Below are positions 1 to 7,487 of a stretch of DNA of 64,000 bases, in pieces; the stretch's first letter is position 1, and every line of letters begins with the position of its first letter. The notes under the pieces were generated by a model, which saw only the letters and a list, made by a program, of their open reading frames with translations, was not told the origin of the DNA and did not search any database. The stretch covers positions 93,924-157,923 of the IMG/VR virus record IMGVR_UViG_3300027712_001108; one strand, 5' to 3'. The translations under genes and the position numbers were made by a program. The DNA comes from a virus.

Positions 1-1
1 T

Positions 2-742
2 GGCATTAATCCCGACAATGTGCAAATACCTGTCAACATTTACAAAGACAAGACCCGTGCAGAAGTTCGTGAAAATTTTATCAGCTCTAACAGCGACGGC
101 AAATTGCAACTGGATGCATTTGATATCTACGAGCAAAAAATCTGCGGCGTTCGTGTAGACGGTAGCAAAAACCCGGACTGGCTGCAAACAGAACTCAAAC
201 AACGTCATATTGAAAACAATGGCATGTTTGTAACAGCTAAAAAGTTTGGCGATGCCGACGAACCGGGTGCAATTAGTCGTTTACACGAAATTAATAAAAT
301 GCAAGCTGTTGCGGTAAAGAACTGCTGCGAGTATCTTAAGATAGTAGGATGCAACAACCGTGCAGTAGAAGAAAAAGAAATGGTGATGATGGGTCAGTTT
401 TTTGATCGTTGTTATCATGCAGAACAAAACTACAAAACCAATAAGAAAGACCAATTACCAAATGTAGTTGTAACGCCATCTTTTATAAAAGATCTTGCAA
501 CTACTACTACAAAATTATGGAATGCAGATTTTAAACCAGACAGTAAGTTTTGGAAAAAAGGTGCAGTTGCATATGTTAATTGGCATACATCTGTAGACAT
601 TAAAACCAAAGCCAAGTTTATGCCTGAACCTGTACACGGTATGCCATTTATGTTAGCATGTCTAGATAAACATTTTTCATATGCTATTCCACTTAATAGC
701 AGCACATCAGAGTTTACCCCCGCAGAAAAGGATCTATTCTAA
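2..742 (+). CDS. Unrecognised protein, 5'-truncated by window edge
   Basis: The open frame runs in from the left edge without an in-frame ATG; the first possible internal start is a GTG at 20, so the true start almost certainly lies upstream. About 246 codons are visible. The C-terminal half is aromatic and lysine-rich (motifs such as FWKKGAVAYVNWH and HGMPFMLACLDKHF) but I do not recognise a family. The stop codon overlaps the next gene's ATG (TAATG), so the two are probably translated from one message. The protein looks soluble, with no signal peptide or membrane segment in the visible part. Confidence 0.7.
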   Translation, partial: GINPDNVQIPVNIYKDKTRAEVRENFISSNSDGKLQLDAFDIYEQKICGVRVDGSKNPDWLQTELKQRHIENNGMFVTAKKFGDADEPGAISRLHEINKMQAVAVKNCCEYLKIVGCNNRAVEEKEMVMMGQFFDRCYHAEQNYKTNKKDQLPNVVVTPSFIKDLATTTTKLWNADFKPDSKFWKKGAVAYVNWHTSVDIKTKAKFMPEPVHGMPFMLACLDKHFSYAIPLNSSTSEFTPAEKDLF

Positions 743-1224
743 TGCTGTATGCAGAATATGACATTGTAAAATCCTCAGCAGTATTACGCACAGAAGTTGG
801 TAATGTTTGTACTGTACCAGGGTGTAAAGAGCATATTACCCAAATGCGAGGTCCAGGCAGTAGCGTGCTGTGCAGAAATCATCAACTCTATATGAGAGAG
901 TACGGCGGTATGGGACGTATAGATAGACCGTGGACGTTTCATCGTAAACGATTTTGTATCGAATGTGGATTTAATCCATACGAAGATACCAAAAATAAGT
1001 ATTTTTATTTAAAAGATATAAATCCAGATCTCTGGCACAGGTTATGCAGAGGTAAACTAGTTGGTGATCATATAATCAGACCATCAGAGGGCGGCACAGA
1101 TGAAGAGGATAATATACAAACATTGTGCAGACTTTGCGATAGTGATAAGACTACTATTAACGAAGACTGGCGTAAAGGCGACAAACGGCGACTAGACGAA
1201 GATAATAATGTAATAGACGATTGA
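742..1224 (+). CDS. HNH endonuclease, zinc-finger type
   Basis: 160 aa. The C-terminal third holds an HNH core: GDHIIRPSEGG, then a conserved N in DEEDNIQTLC, followed by CRLC as the second half of a Cys-pair zinc knuckle. Further Cys pairs upstream (CTVPGC, CIEC) could form another zinc site. HNH proteins of this size in T4-like phages are mostly free-standing homing nickases or endonucleases. It starts on the stop codon of the preceding gene, which suggests insertion behind an existing gene. The biological target is not visible. An alternative reading is a packaging-associated HNH nuclease, less likely away from terminase genes. Confidence 0.85.
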   Translation: MLYAEYDIVKSSAVLRTEVGNVCTVPGCKEHITQMRGPGSSVLCRNHQLYMREYGGMGRIDRPWTFHRKRFCIECGFNPYEDTKNKYFYLKDINPDLWHRLCRGKLVGDHIIRPSEGGTDEEDNIQTLCRLCDSDKTTINEDWRKGDKRRLDEDNNVIDD

Positions 1225-1253
1225 GTAAAATGTCTATATGACTACTTTTACTA

Positions 1254-1282
1254 TTGATGTATATAGATACATCTTATATAAT
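1254..1282 (+). promoter_or_regulatory. Sigma70-type promoter with internal dyad
   Basis: TTGATG (1254-1259), 17-nt spacer, TATAAT (1277-1282), lying 21 bases before the start of the next small gene. The spacer contains an inverted repeat, GATGTAT-ATAG-ATACATC (1256-1273), that could be an operator. Confidence 0.6.
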
Positions 1283-1303
1283 TAACACATACGGAGAAAT
1301 ATC

Positions 1304-1513
1304 ATGGCTAAAAAATCTATCACTAAAATCAGTGACAAGCTGGTCAAAGTAAACGAAAATTTCACTGTTAACATCTACGACAACGGTTTTATGATCGAAG
1401 TTGGTGGGCGTGACAGAGAAGACAACTGGACCGCGGTAAAACTTATGGTTAACAATATAGAAGAACTTGTTACACTTATCCGTGAAACAGTCGAAATGGA
1501 AATTAGTAACTAA
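1304..1513 (+). CDS. Small conserved-type phage protein
   Basis: 69 aa, with a good ribosome binding site (GGAGAAATATC) just before the ATG. The sequence alternates short strands (NFTVNIYDNGFMIEVGGRD) with a C-terminal helix (NNIEELVTLIRETVEME), suggesting a small alpha/beta fold. The 'YDNGFMIEV' core resembles small proteins I have seen in marine T4-like phages, but no function is known to me. It has its own promoter and sits immediately upstream of tRNA-Ser, so the tRNA may share its transcript. Confidence 0.7.
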   Translation: MAKKSITKISDKLVKVNENFTVNIYDNGFMIEVGGRDREDNWTAVKLMVNNIEELVTLIRETVEMEISN

Positions 1514-1521
1514 CACACACA

Positions 1522-1611
1522 GGAGGGATGGCCGAGAGGTTGATGGCTCTAGTCTTGAAAACTAGCGAGGGTGAAAGCCCTCCGTGGGTTCGAATCCCAC
1601 TCCCTCCGCCA
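1522..1611 (+). tRNA. tRNA-Ser(UGA)
   Basis: 90 nt with a long variable arm. The acceptor stem pairs GGAGGGA (1522-1528) with TCCCTCC (1601-1607), followed by G and an encoded CCA. The anticodon arm CTAGT-CTTGAAA-ACTAG presents TGA at 1556-1558. The T-arm carries GGTTCGAATCC. All cloverleaf elements expected of a class II serine tRNA are present. Confidence 0.97.
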
Positions 1612-1625
1612 ATAATAATGCCAGC

Positions 1626-2762
1626 ATGACAAAGTTTTGTATACACAGCAATGCTGGCATCAGTTTAGTATCTGCAACTGGTAAATTGATGCCGTGCTGT
1701 AAGTATAATGCAGATGACAATATCAGCAGCATTTACAACGTAACTACATTAAACGGGTTACATGACACGCCGCAATATAAGCAGATGCAAGCACAGCTAA
1801 ATGCTGGCATTTTTCCCACAGGTTGCAACTATTGCAAGACTACAGAAACTGCTGGTAGACAAAGTCGCAGACAACATACAAATCAAATGTATGACGATTT
1901 GAATATGTACGTACCAGGCCATGTGCAAGACATGGAAATTGCACTGGACTATACTTGTAACATGATGTGCAGAATGTGCAATCCAGGTGCTAGCAGCAAA
2001 TGGAATATTGCACAATCTGTAATAAAGCAATTTGCAGAGCAGAAGATTGAATTAGATGGCAATAACAAATACCGTTCATACCAAGATCAACTGCGCAGCG
2101 TATTAGACAATACTGATCTTAGCCATGCTAGAATAGTAAAAATAGAAGGCGGTGAACCGTTCTATGCTAAAAATTTAGAATGGTTCTTAGACAAACTAGA
2201 TAAAGAAGTACTTGATAAAAGCAAACTATACATAAACATATTCACCAATGGCAGCATATATCCATCTGTTACGGTGCTGGAAAAACTAGCAAAATTGAAC
2301 GCTGCAATCATATTCAGTATTGATGCAGTAGGTGAATTAGCTAGTACAATTCGCTGGGGTGTAGATTGGAACGTCATTGCTGACAACATAGGCAAATGGC
2401 GCAAATTTGTTGATGCAAATCCACAAATGTCATTGCAAACCAACATAACAGTAAGCTTGCTTAATGTTAATAGACTGTCACCACTGCTGGCATTTTGTAA
2501 AAAATTGAATATAGATATAAACTTCAGCGAGTTAACATTCCCACATTACCTTAGTATCTATCAGCTACCCAAATCTGTTAGACAGCGTTGGACATACGAT
2601 GACGAAACGCTAACTGGTATGATAATGGCAGATGTTGCGATTGAACCGGAATTTGCCAAGTTCATAGCCAGTGTAAATATACTAGATGCATATCAAGGCT
2701 ACAGTTTCGAAACTGTTAACAATGAGATGTATCAACTAATACAATCTCTATCCCCATGTTAA
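1626..2762 (+). CDS. Radical SAM protein (twitch type)
   Basis: 378 aa. The cluster-binding motif CNMMCRMC (CxxxCxxC) follows 'IALDYT', and EGGEPF is the expected SAM-binding GGE segment; the C-terminal part is consistent with a partial TIM barrel. Extra cysteines near the N-terminus (CCKY, CNYC) may bind a second cluster, as in SPASM or twitch relatives. Reading could begin at a GTG inside tRNA-Ser, but the ATG at 1626 avoids the tRNA and is preferred. Such proteins are common in marine T4-like phages with unknown substrate. It is not an obvious QueE. SAM could be supplied by the phage's own MetK (18712). Confidence 0.85.
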   Translation: MTKFCIHSNAGISLVSATGKLMPCCKYNADDNISSIYNVTTLNGLHDTPQYKQMQAQLNAGIFPTGCNYCKTTETAGRQSRRQHTNQMYDDLNMYVPGHVQDMEIALDYTCNMMCRMCNPGASSKWNIAQSVIKQFAEQKIELDGNNKYRSYQDQLRSVLDNTDLSHARIVKIEGGEPFYAKNLEWFLDKLDKEVLDKSKLYINIFTNGSIYPSVTVLEKLAKLNAAIIFSIDAVGELASTIRWGVDWNVIADNIGKWRKFVDANPQMSLQTNITVSLLNVNRLSPLLAFCKKLNIDINFSELTFPHYLSIYQLPKSVRQRWTYDDETLTGMIMADVAIEPEFAKFIASVNILDAYQGYSFETVNNEMYQLIQSLSPC

Positions 2763-3008
2763 CACATAGAGGGTCTTATCAACAAAGGTCGGATGTAACA
2801 ACAAGGTTCAATACAATAAATGACCCGTCTACCGAGATAAGCGTATGCTGAAGTACGTCAGCGTTCAGTAGGCTACATGATGTGAAGGTGGCAGTGTTGC
2901 TGGTAATGCTAAAGAGTTGATAACTCAAACCAGCGTTAAAAATGAAGATTTATTGGCATTTTTCCTTAGACAAATTCAAAAACAGACTATATATTAACAG
3001 TAAGATAT
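2763..3008 (+). other. Gene-free, hairpin-rich region before tRNA-Gly
   Basis: No credible ORF. A nested hairpin at 2899-2934 pairs GCTGGT with ACCAGC around an inner GAGTT/AACTC stem, and GCTGA/TCAGC forms another near 2868-2883. GGGTC (about 2771) and GACCC (about 2822) could close an outer helix. Candidate small RNA or processed tRNA leader; no named family recognised. Confidence 0.35.
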
Positions 3009-3083
3009 GCGGGTGTAGCTCAGGGGTAGAGCGTCTGGTTGCCAACCACAAGGTCGTGAGTTCGAATCTCATCACCCGCTCCA
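3009..3083 (+). tRNA. tRNA-Gly(GCC)
   Basis: 75 nt. Acceptor GCGGGTG (3009-3015) pairs with CACCCGC (3073-3079), then T and an encoded CCA. The anticodon loop TTGCCAA presents GCC at 3041-3043. T-arm GAGTTCGAATCTC is canonical. One mismatch is present in the anticodon stem. Confidence 0.96.
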
Positions 3084-3203
3084 AAATTTAACTATATCTA
3101 TAACGGGCGTGTGGTCCAAGCACCATGTTGGGTATGTGATCAACAAACGAACAGTACAAGTTCAACCGTCGCATGTTGTAGAAAAGATTCGTGCTGCAAG
3201 TCG

Positions 3204-3223
3204 TTGACAACAGCTGGTATAAT
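3204..3223 (+). promoter_or_regulatory. Extended -10 promoter
   Basis: TGG-TATAAT (3215-3223) is a perfect extended -10 element; a TTGACA (3204-3209) lies too close to act as its -35 but could pair with ATTGTA downstream. It probably drives the HNH gene at 3261. The flanking 3084-3260 stretch has no gene and no other signal I can interpret. Confidence 0.45.
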
Positions 3224-3248
3224 AGATTGTAGTGTGTATGCCGACTTT

Positions 3249-3256
3249 GATAAATA
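3249..3256 (+). promoter_or_regulatory. T4-late-like box GATAAATA
   Basis: GATAAATA five bases before the HNH start codon, matching the T4 late -10 consensus TATAAATA at 7 of 8 positions. If used, the transcript would be almost leaderless. Confidence 0.35.
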
Positions 3257-3260
3257 AAGT

Positions 3261-3887
3261 ATGGAAAACACAATTATACCAATAGATCGATACTGCGACA
3301 GTGGATGCGGCCATTTAGCACAATTTTTTAGTACTAACACTGGTCGATACAGGTGTACAAAGAGTGCAAGTAGCTGCCCTGCTAATAAAGCAAAAAATAG
3401 TAGTGCATTAAAACAAGCACATAAAGACGGTAAATTACCTAAATTTACCGACGACATGCGACTTAAAAGCCAAATAAGTTTTCGTCGAAATTTGGTAAAA
3501 GAACATGCATTTGAAGATCTCGGTCATACATTGCGCAAAAAAATTGTAATAGAAGATCAGGAATATAAATGTGCGCATTGCGAATTAGAAGAATGGATGG
3601 GATTACGTATAACATTAGAGCTTGACCATATAGACGGTAATCGATCTAATAATGTTAGAAATAATTTACGATGTTTATGTCCGAACTGCCATAGTATCAC
3701 CGATACATGGAAAATGGGACAACATAAAGGAAAGAAATCTAGAAAATGCAGCGATGATGAAATAATTGCAGCATTTAATAAAACCGGCAGTATAAATGCG
3801 GCCCTTAAAGCATTAAATATGAATTGGGGGTCAGTTAGTACTGTTAAAAAAGTGTTGTTTAAATATGGAATCATAAACGAAATTTAG
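3261..3887 (+). CDS. HNH homing-type endonuclease
   Basis: 208 aa. The centre holds a textbook HNH motif: CAHC, then LELDHIDGNRSNN, then LRCLCPNCHS, giving two zinc-binding Cys pairs around the catalytic His. The C-terminus (DDEIIAAFNKTGSINAALKAL) looks like a helix-turn-helix that recognises DNA, and an N-terminal CDSGC/C zinc patch is present. It lies between tRNA-Gly and tRNA-Leu, a typical location for free-standing homing endonucleases. The stop codon TAG donates its last base to the following tRNA, so the gene is inserted with no spare sequence. Confidence 0.88.
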   Translation: MENTIIPIDRYCDSGCGHLAQFFSTNTGRYRCTKSASSCPANKAKNSSALKQAHKDGKLPKFTDDMRLKSQISFRRNLVKEHAFEDLGHTLRKKIVIEDQEYKCAHCELEEWMGLRITLELDHIDGNRSNNVRNNLRCLCPNCHSITDTWKMGQHKGKKSRKCSDDEIIAAFNKTGSINAALKALNMNWGSVSTVKKVLFKYGIINEI

Positions 3888-3970
3888 CCTCTGTGGTGAA
3901 ACGGTAGACACACTGCGCTTAGGACGCAGCGCCGCAAGGTGTGGGGGTTCAAATCCCTCCAGAGGCACCA
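3887..3970 (+). tRNA. tRNA-Leu(UAG)
   Basis: 84 nt class II tRNA. GCCTCTG (3887-3893) pairs with CAGAGGC (3960-3966), then A and an encoded CCA. The anticodon loop CTTAGGA presents TAG at 3920-3922. The first base is shared with the stop codon of the upstream HNH gene. Confidence 0.96.
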
Positions 3971-3987
3971 ATTTTAAAGGAAACAGT

Positions 3988-4227
3988 ATGAAGTGGCGAG
4001 ATTTAAAAGACGACCCACCAACTGGCAATGAATATGCTGTTTTACTTTTTCCTTGTAAAGCAGATTGCGGTGTACTTTACACAGTAAGTAATCCGCATTA
4101 TGCTAAAGGCCAGTATGCACTAGATGCCGGTTATACACACTGGTTTGAATTCGAACTAGCACCTGATCATAAAAAATGGCAGCAATGGCAAGACGAATTG
4201 TTGCCGATGGGATTGACTACACAGTAA
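3988..4227 (+). CDS. Small DUF551-like protein
   Basis: 79 aa, with AAAGGAAACAGT before the ATG as ribosome binding site. It opens with MKWRDLKDDPPTGNEYAVLL and later has THWFEFELAP, the arrangement of W-x-x-L-x-D-x-P and THW seen in DUF551-type phage proteins, whose function is unknown. It lies between two tRNA-Leu genes and is probably cotranscribed with them. Assignment to DUF551 is a motif-based guess. Confidence 0.6.
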   Translation: MKWRDLKDDPPTGNEYAVLLFPCKADCGVLYTVSNPHYAKGQYALDAGYTHWFEFELAPDHKKWQQWQDELLPMGLTTQ

Positions 4228-4235
4228 TACTGTAC

Positions 4236-4243
4236 TATAAATA
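4236..4243 (+). promoter_or_regulatory. Perfect T4-late box TATAAATA
   Basis: TATAAATA ends 7 bases before the first base of tRNA-Leu(UAA). It matches the T4 late -10 consensus exactly and would place a start site at or next to the mature tRNA 5' end. Confidence 0.45.
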
Positions 4244-4250
4244 AAAATAT

Positions 4251-4333
4251 GCGGGCGTGGTGTAACGGTAGCCACAGGAGACTTAAAATCTCCCGCCTAG
4301 TGCGTGTCGGTTCGATTCCGACCGCCCGCACCA
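4251..4333 (+). tRNA. tRNA-Leu(UAA)
   Basis: 83 nt class II tRNA. GCGGGCG (4251-4257) pairs with CGCCCGC (4323-4329), then A and an encoded CCA. The anticodon stem GGAGA/TCTCC encloses CTTAAAA with anticodon TAA at 4284-4286. T-arm GGTTCGATTCC is canonical. Confidence 0.96.
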
Positions 4334-4340
4334 AAATTCA

Positions 4341-4370
4341 AAAAGGCGCAACGCAAGTTGCGTCTTTTTT
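4341..4370 (+). terminator. Rho-independent terminator
   Basis: 8-bp stem GGCGCAAC/GTTGCGTC closed by GCAA tetraloop, followed by six T. It ends the tRNA block. Confidence 0.85.
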
Positions 4371-4431
4371 GTCTATTGCATTTAAATAGTTGCGGCAATA
4401 TAGTTTAATTCTAGAATGGAATTTAAATGAA

Positions 4432-4674
4432 ATGACTCCTCAAGAAATCTCAGACTACAAACTAAAATGGCGTGCCAATGGTGTTGCTGTACCGTTACAC
4501 AGCGATCTCGATGTAGCTGGTAAAGACTGGTGCAGACGTCGTCTAGAACGTCATCAGTGGGCATTCAATCCACACACAGCAGTATATGCACACACGTTTT
4601 TGTTTGAAGATGCTGCAAATGCAGAAGCATTCGTCGAACATTTCAAGCTTGACAACCACATGGTCCAGTCTTAG
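4432..4674 (+). CDS. Small protein of unknown function
   Basis: 80 aa from the ATG at 4432 (MTPQEISDYKLKW...). A longer reading from a TTG at 4390 is possible but has no ribosome binding site. It contains WCRRRLERHQW and a C-terminal DAANAEAFVEHFKL helix, which suggests a small ferredoxin-like fold. No function recognised. It lies just after the tRNA terminator and before the transporter gene. Confidence 0.6.
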   Translation: MTPQEISDYKLKWRANGVAVPLHSDLDVAGKDWCRRRLERHQWAFNPHTAVYAHTFLFEDAANAEAFVEHFKLDNHMVQS

Positions 4675-4737
4675 ACAAAATAATATCTTGCATGTTCTAT
4701 CCTATGTAGGATAAAATATACGATAAGGAGATATTAT

Positions 4738-5355
4738 ATGTTTACAAACTTGTTTAAAGATCTGGACCGTAATTTACTTGTTAAATTAGTCATAATCCAG
4801 TCACTATTAATCACCATTAGCAACTATCTAGTACACTATAAGTTTGCCATTGCTGGTTTCCCACTGGCCTATAGCATCTGGTGCACGCCACTGTTCATGG
4901 TTATAACTGATCTCATCACACGCTTGAGTGGCAAGCCACTGGCACGCGGTGTGTTGGTAGCAGCACTGATCCCAGGTATGATAGGCACTGCGCTTGGTGC
5001 TTGGATATACGGCAGCGACTTACTAGGTGGCACACGACTCACAGTAGCCAGCGGCGTTTGCTACTTGTTGCCAATGTTGCTAGATGTCAGTATCTTTGCT
5101 TGGTTGCGCACACGCATCAAAGCTTGGTATGTAGCACCTGCTGTTAGCGGTATCATTACCACTATCATTATGACTTACTTGTTCTGGTTTGCTGCGTTTG
5201 CAGGAGATGGTGGACAGTTTAGCGATACTTGGCACATCATGGCTACCAACCAGATACTAGTCAAGTGTGTGCTTAATATACTGATACTGTTGCCGGCATA
5301 CAAGCTGCTGTTGGATTGGTTGCAAGGCGGTCTAGAGGACTCGCGAACAGCATGA
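4738..5355 (+). CDS. VUT family transporter (YhhQ-like, queuosine-precursor type)
   Basis: 205 aa membrane protein with about six hydrophobic segments, preceded by AAGGAGATATTAT. The segment 'LTVASGVCYLLPMLLDVSIF' followed by WYVAP matches the conserved core of VUT/YhhQ proteins, which import queuine or 7-deazaguanine precursors across the inner membrane in bacteria. Phages that replace guanine with 7-deazaguanine can encode this transporter. No DpdA, QueC, QueD or FolE is visible in this window, so its substrate here is inferred. It heads an operon with a methyltransferase and an adenylate-forming enzyme through ATGA overlaps. Confidence 0.8.
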   Translation: MFTNLFKDLDRNLLVKLVIIQSLLITISNYLVHYKFAIAGFPLAYSIWCTPLFMVITDLITRLSGKPLARGVLVAALIPGMIGTALGAWIYGSDLLGGTRLTVASGVCYLLPMLLDVSIFAWLRTRIKAWYVAPAVSGIITTIIMTYLFWFAAFAGDGGQFSDTWHIMATNQILVKCVLNILILLPAYKLLLDWLQGGLEDSRTA

Positions 5356-6137
5356 GTGAAACTCCCTGGCGAAACTATAGCACTTACTGGGATCATCTGC
5401 CTCCACCAATGAGGCCCACTCCCAGTATAATAGATGTGATGACGAGCAATAGCACACCGGGGCATGTGCTGTTGTTGGGAGTTACACCTGAGATACATGC
5501 TGCGTTTGATCACGTCACTGCGATAGATCGAGATTCCAGCATGATTGCTAATGTTTGGCCAGGGAACACCGATAACAAACAAGTACAGCAGGGTTCATGG
5601 ACAGAAATGGATTGGCCTGAGGCCACATTCGATACCATAATAGGTGACTGCGCTATACCCTTGCTTACAGATGTTGACAGCATTGCCGCATTTCAAACTC
5701 GTTGCCTCCATTGGCTTAAACCCGGCGGTAGCTTTGTGCATAGATTGATGCAGCGACCAGAAACGGCTGTGACCAGACATGATATTGCCCGTGAATTGTC
5801 TGGTCCGGCTACAATAAACTTCCATGCCATGCGGTGGCGCATGCAGCAGTGTATAGCTGCTGACAACAACGGTGTGGCACCTGCTATGAAAGTACGCGAA
5901 TTGTTTGAATCGCTAGTACCAGATAGAGATGCGCTATGTGACATCACTGGTTGGAAACGAATAGATGTAGACAGCATTGACCTTTATAAGGGCAATACCA
6001 ACCGTATATTCTTTGGTAGCCAACAACAGTGGCGCAATACAATCCCTGCTAACGCAGTGGACATACGCTGGACATATGTGTTTGATCATGATATCAGCGA
6101 AGATTTTCCTGTAATGCGTTGGAGAAAACCACTATGA
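5352..6137 (+). CDS. Class I SAM-dependent methyltransferase
   Basis: 261 aa. HVLLLGVTPEIH is the glycine-containing SAM-binding loop in degenerate form, followed by VTAIDRD (acidic ribose ligand), FDTIIGDCAIPLL and WLKPGGSF, the usual order of class I motifs. The ATG at 5352 overlaps the transporter stop as ATGA; longer upstream readings would invade the transporter gene. There is no N6-adenine DPPY or cytosine PC motif, so a small-molecule or modified-base substrate is more likely than ordinary DNA methylation. The gene ends in another ATGA overlap with the ligase. Confidence 0.75.
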   Translation: MSETPWRNYSTYWDHLPPPMRPTPSIIDVMTSNSTPGHVLLLGVTPEIHAAFDHVTAIDRDSSMIANVWPGNTDNKQVQQGSWTEMDWPEATFDTIIGDCAIPLLTDVDSIAAFQTRCLHWLKPGGSFVHRLMQRPETAVTRHDIARELSGPATINFHAMRWRMQQCIAADNNGVAPAMKVRELFESLVPDRDALCDITGWKRIDVDSIDLYKGNTNRIFFGSQQQWRNTIPANAVDIRWTYVFDHDISEDFPVMRWRKPL

Positions 6138-7471
6138 ATTTAGAAGGTATTGTATGGCCGCGTATGTACCAAGGCCCTAACTTGGTACTAATGGCTATGC
6201 TGGCAGAGCTTGATCGTACCATGTGGTTAGATCCTGATGTGATAGAAGCCGAACAGTTTGGTCAGCTTCGTTTGATAATAGCGCATCACATGGCGCATAG
6301 CCCGCAGTTTGCCGCACGTATGTGTGCTGCGGGGTTAACAGCAACAGAAATTACAGATCCTGTCAGTTTTAGAAAACTACCTACTCTGACGCGATTGGAC
6401 ATACAACAAGCAGGCGACAGTTTCTACAGCAGATATATTCCTAAAAGTCACGGACAACCGGGCGAAACTCGCACCAGTGGTAGCACAGGCGAACCTGTAA
6501 GAATACGCAAGACACAGATTGATGCACTGTACTGGACTGCACATGCAATTAGAGATCACTTGTGGGCTCGTAGAGATTTTCGTCACAAGCTGTTAAGCAT
6601 ACGTGCTGACATCTTCAAGTACGGCGAGAACCCCAATTGGGGACAGCCTATGTCTGATATATGGCAAACAGGACTTAGCATAGGCATGCCTGCCACATTC
6701 GATATGCGTGAGCAATTAAAAATCATCAAAGAATTCCAGCCTGGTATACTATTGATCTATCCCAACAATCTCAGTATTATACTGGACGAAATGGAACTTG
6801 ATGGTGGTGACTTCAGCTACATCAAACATGTCAAAACCATAGGTGAAACTGTACATCAATGGCAGCGAGATAAGACACAGCGTGTTTTGGGATTAAAGAT
6901 AGAAGACAACTACAGCAGCAATGAAATGGGCTGTATGGCTATACAGTGTCCTACAACTGACAACTATCATGTGATGACTGAAACTGTTATAGTAGAAATA
7001 CTGAATGATGACAACCAACCCTGCGCACCGGGTGAAGTTGGACGTTTGGTAGTTACAGATCTGCATAATCATGCTAGCCCACTAATACGTTATGATATCG
7101 GCGACTGGGCAGAAGCAGGCGAACGCTGTAGCTGCGGACGTGGATTGCCAACTATTAGACGCTTTATAGGTCGTGAACACAGCATATTGACTCGACCGGA
7201 TGGTACACGTATATGGCCTATATTCTATGGTGCCAAAATGAATGACATAGCACCGGTACGTCAATATCAGTTCCGTCAAAAGACTCTCACCGGCATGGAG
7301 TTCCGTTGCTTTACAGAAGAGCCACTAACTGAAGCACAGCGTTCAGGATTGATAGCATTGGTGCAGGATGCACTGGGCTATCCATATGAAATGGATCTTG
7401 TTGAATACAGACAACCTTTGCCAACTACTGGCAGAGGCAAGTTCCAAGAATTTATACGTGAAATTCCCTAA
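6134..7471 (+). CDS. PaaK-like adenylate-forming enzyme (ANL superfamily)
   Basis: 445 aa. Visible hallmarks are the P-loop-like TSGSTGEPV (about residue 114), the adenine-binding EDNYSSNEMGC, and SPLIRYDIGDWAE carrying the conserved acidic residue that holds ribose. CSCGRGLPTIRRFIGR resembles the metal-binding insertion of phenylacetate-CoA ligase relatives. Such enzymes activate a carboxylate with ATP and usually pass it to CoA or an amine. The start at 6134 overlaps the methyltransferase stop (ATGA), implying a joint pathway. ANL enzymes are rare in phages and I cannot name the substrate. Confidence 0.82.
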   Translation: MNLEGIVWPRMYQGPNLVLMAMLAELDRTMWLDPDVIEAEQFGQLRLIIAHHMAHSPQFAARMCAAGLTATEITDPVSFRKLPTLTRLDIQQAGDSFYSRYIPKSHGQPGETRTSGSTGEPVRIRKTQIDALYWTAHAIRDHLWARRDFRHKLLSIRADIFKYGENPNWGQPMSDIWQTGLSIGMPATFDMREQLKIIKEFQPGILLIYPNNLSIILDEMELDGGDFSYIKHVKTIGETVHQWQRDKTQRVLGLKIEDNYSSNEMGCMAIQCPTTDNYHVMTETVIVEILNDDNQPCAPGEVGRLVVTDLHNHASPLIRYDIGDWAEAGERCSCGRGLPTIRRFIGREHSILTRPDGTRIWPIFYGAKMNDIAPVRQYQFRQKTLTGMEFRCFTEEPLTEAQRSGLIALVQDALGYPYEMDLVEYRQPLPTTGRGKFQEFIREIP

Positions 7472-7487
7472 TATAGGCATTAACTCC

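Noticed and set aside
1584-1625. Radical SAM gene starting at the GTG at 1584
   Set aside because: That start lies inside tRNA-Ser; the 14 extra residues are tRNA sequence read as protein.
1626-2762. Radical SAM protein as QueE of a 7-deazaguanine pathway
   Set aside because: It is much longer than QueE, has extra Cys motifs and resembles twitch-type radical SAM proteins instead.
2771-2826. Fifth tRNA in the spacer before tRNA-Gly (GGGTC...GACCC, GGTTCAAT)
   Set aside because: The closing stem is only 5 bp and no anticodon arm or D-arm can be formed in the enclosed 50 nt.
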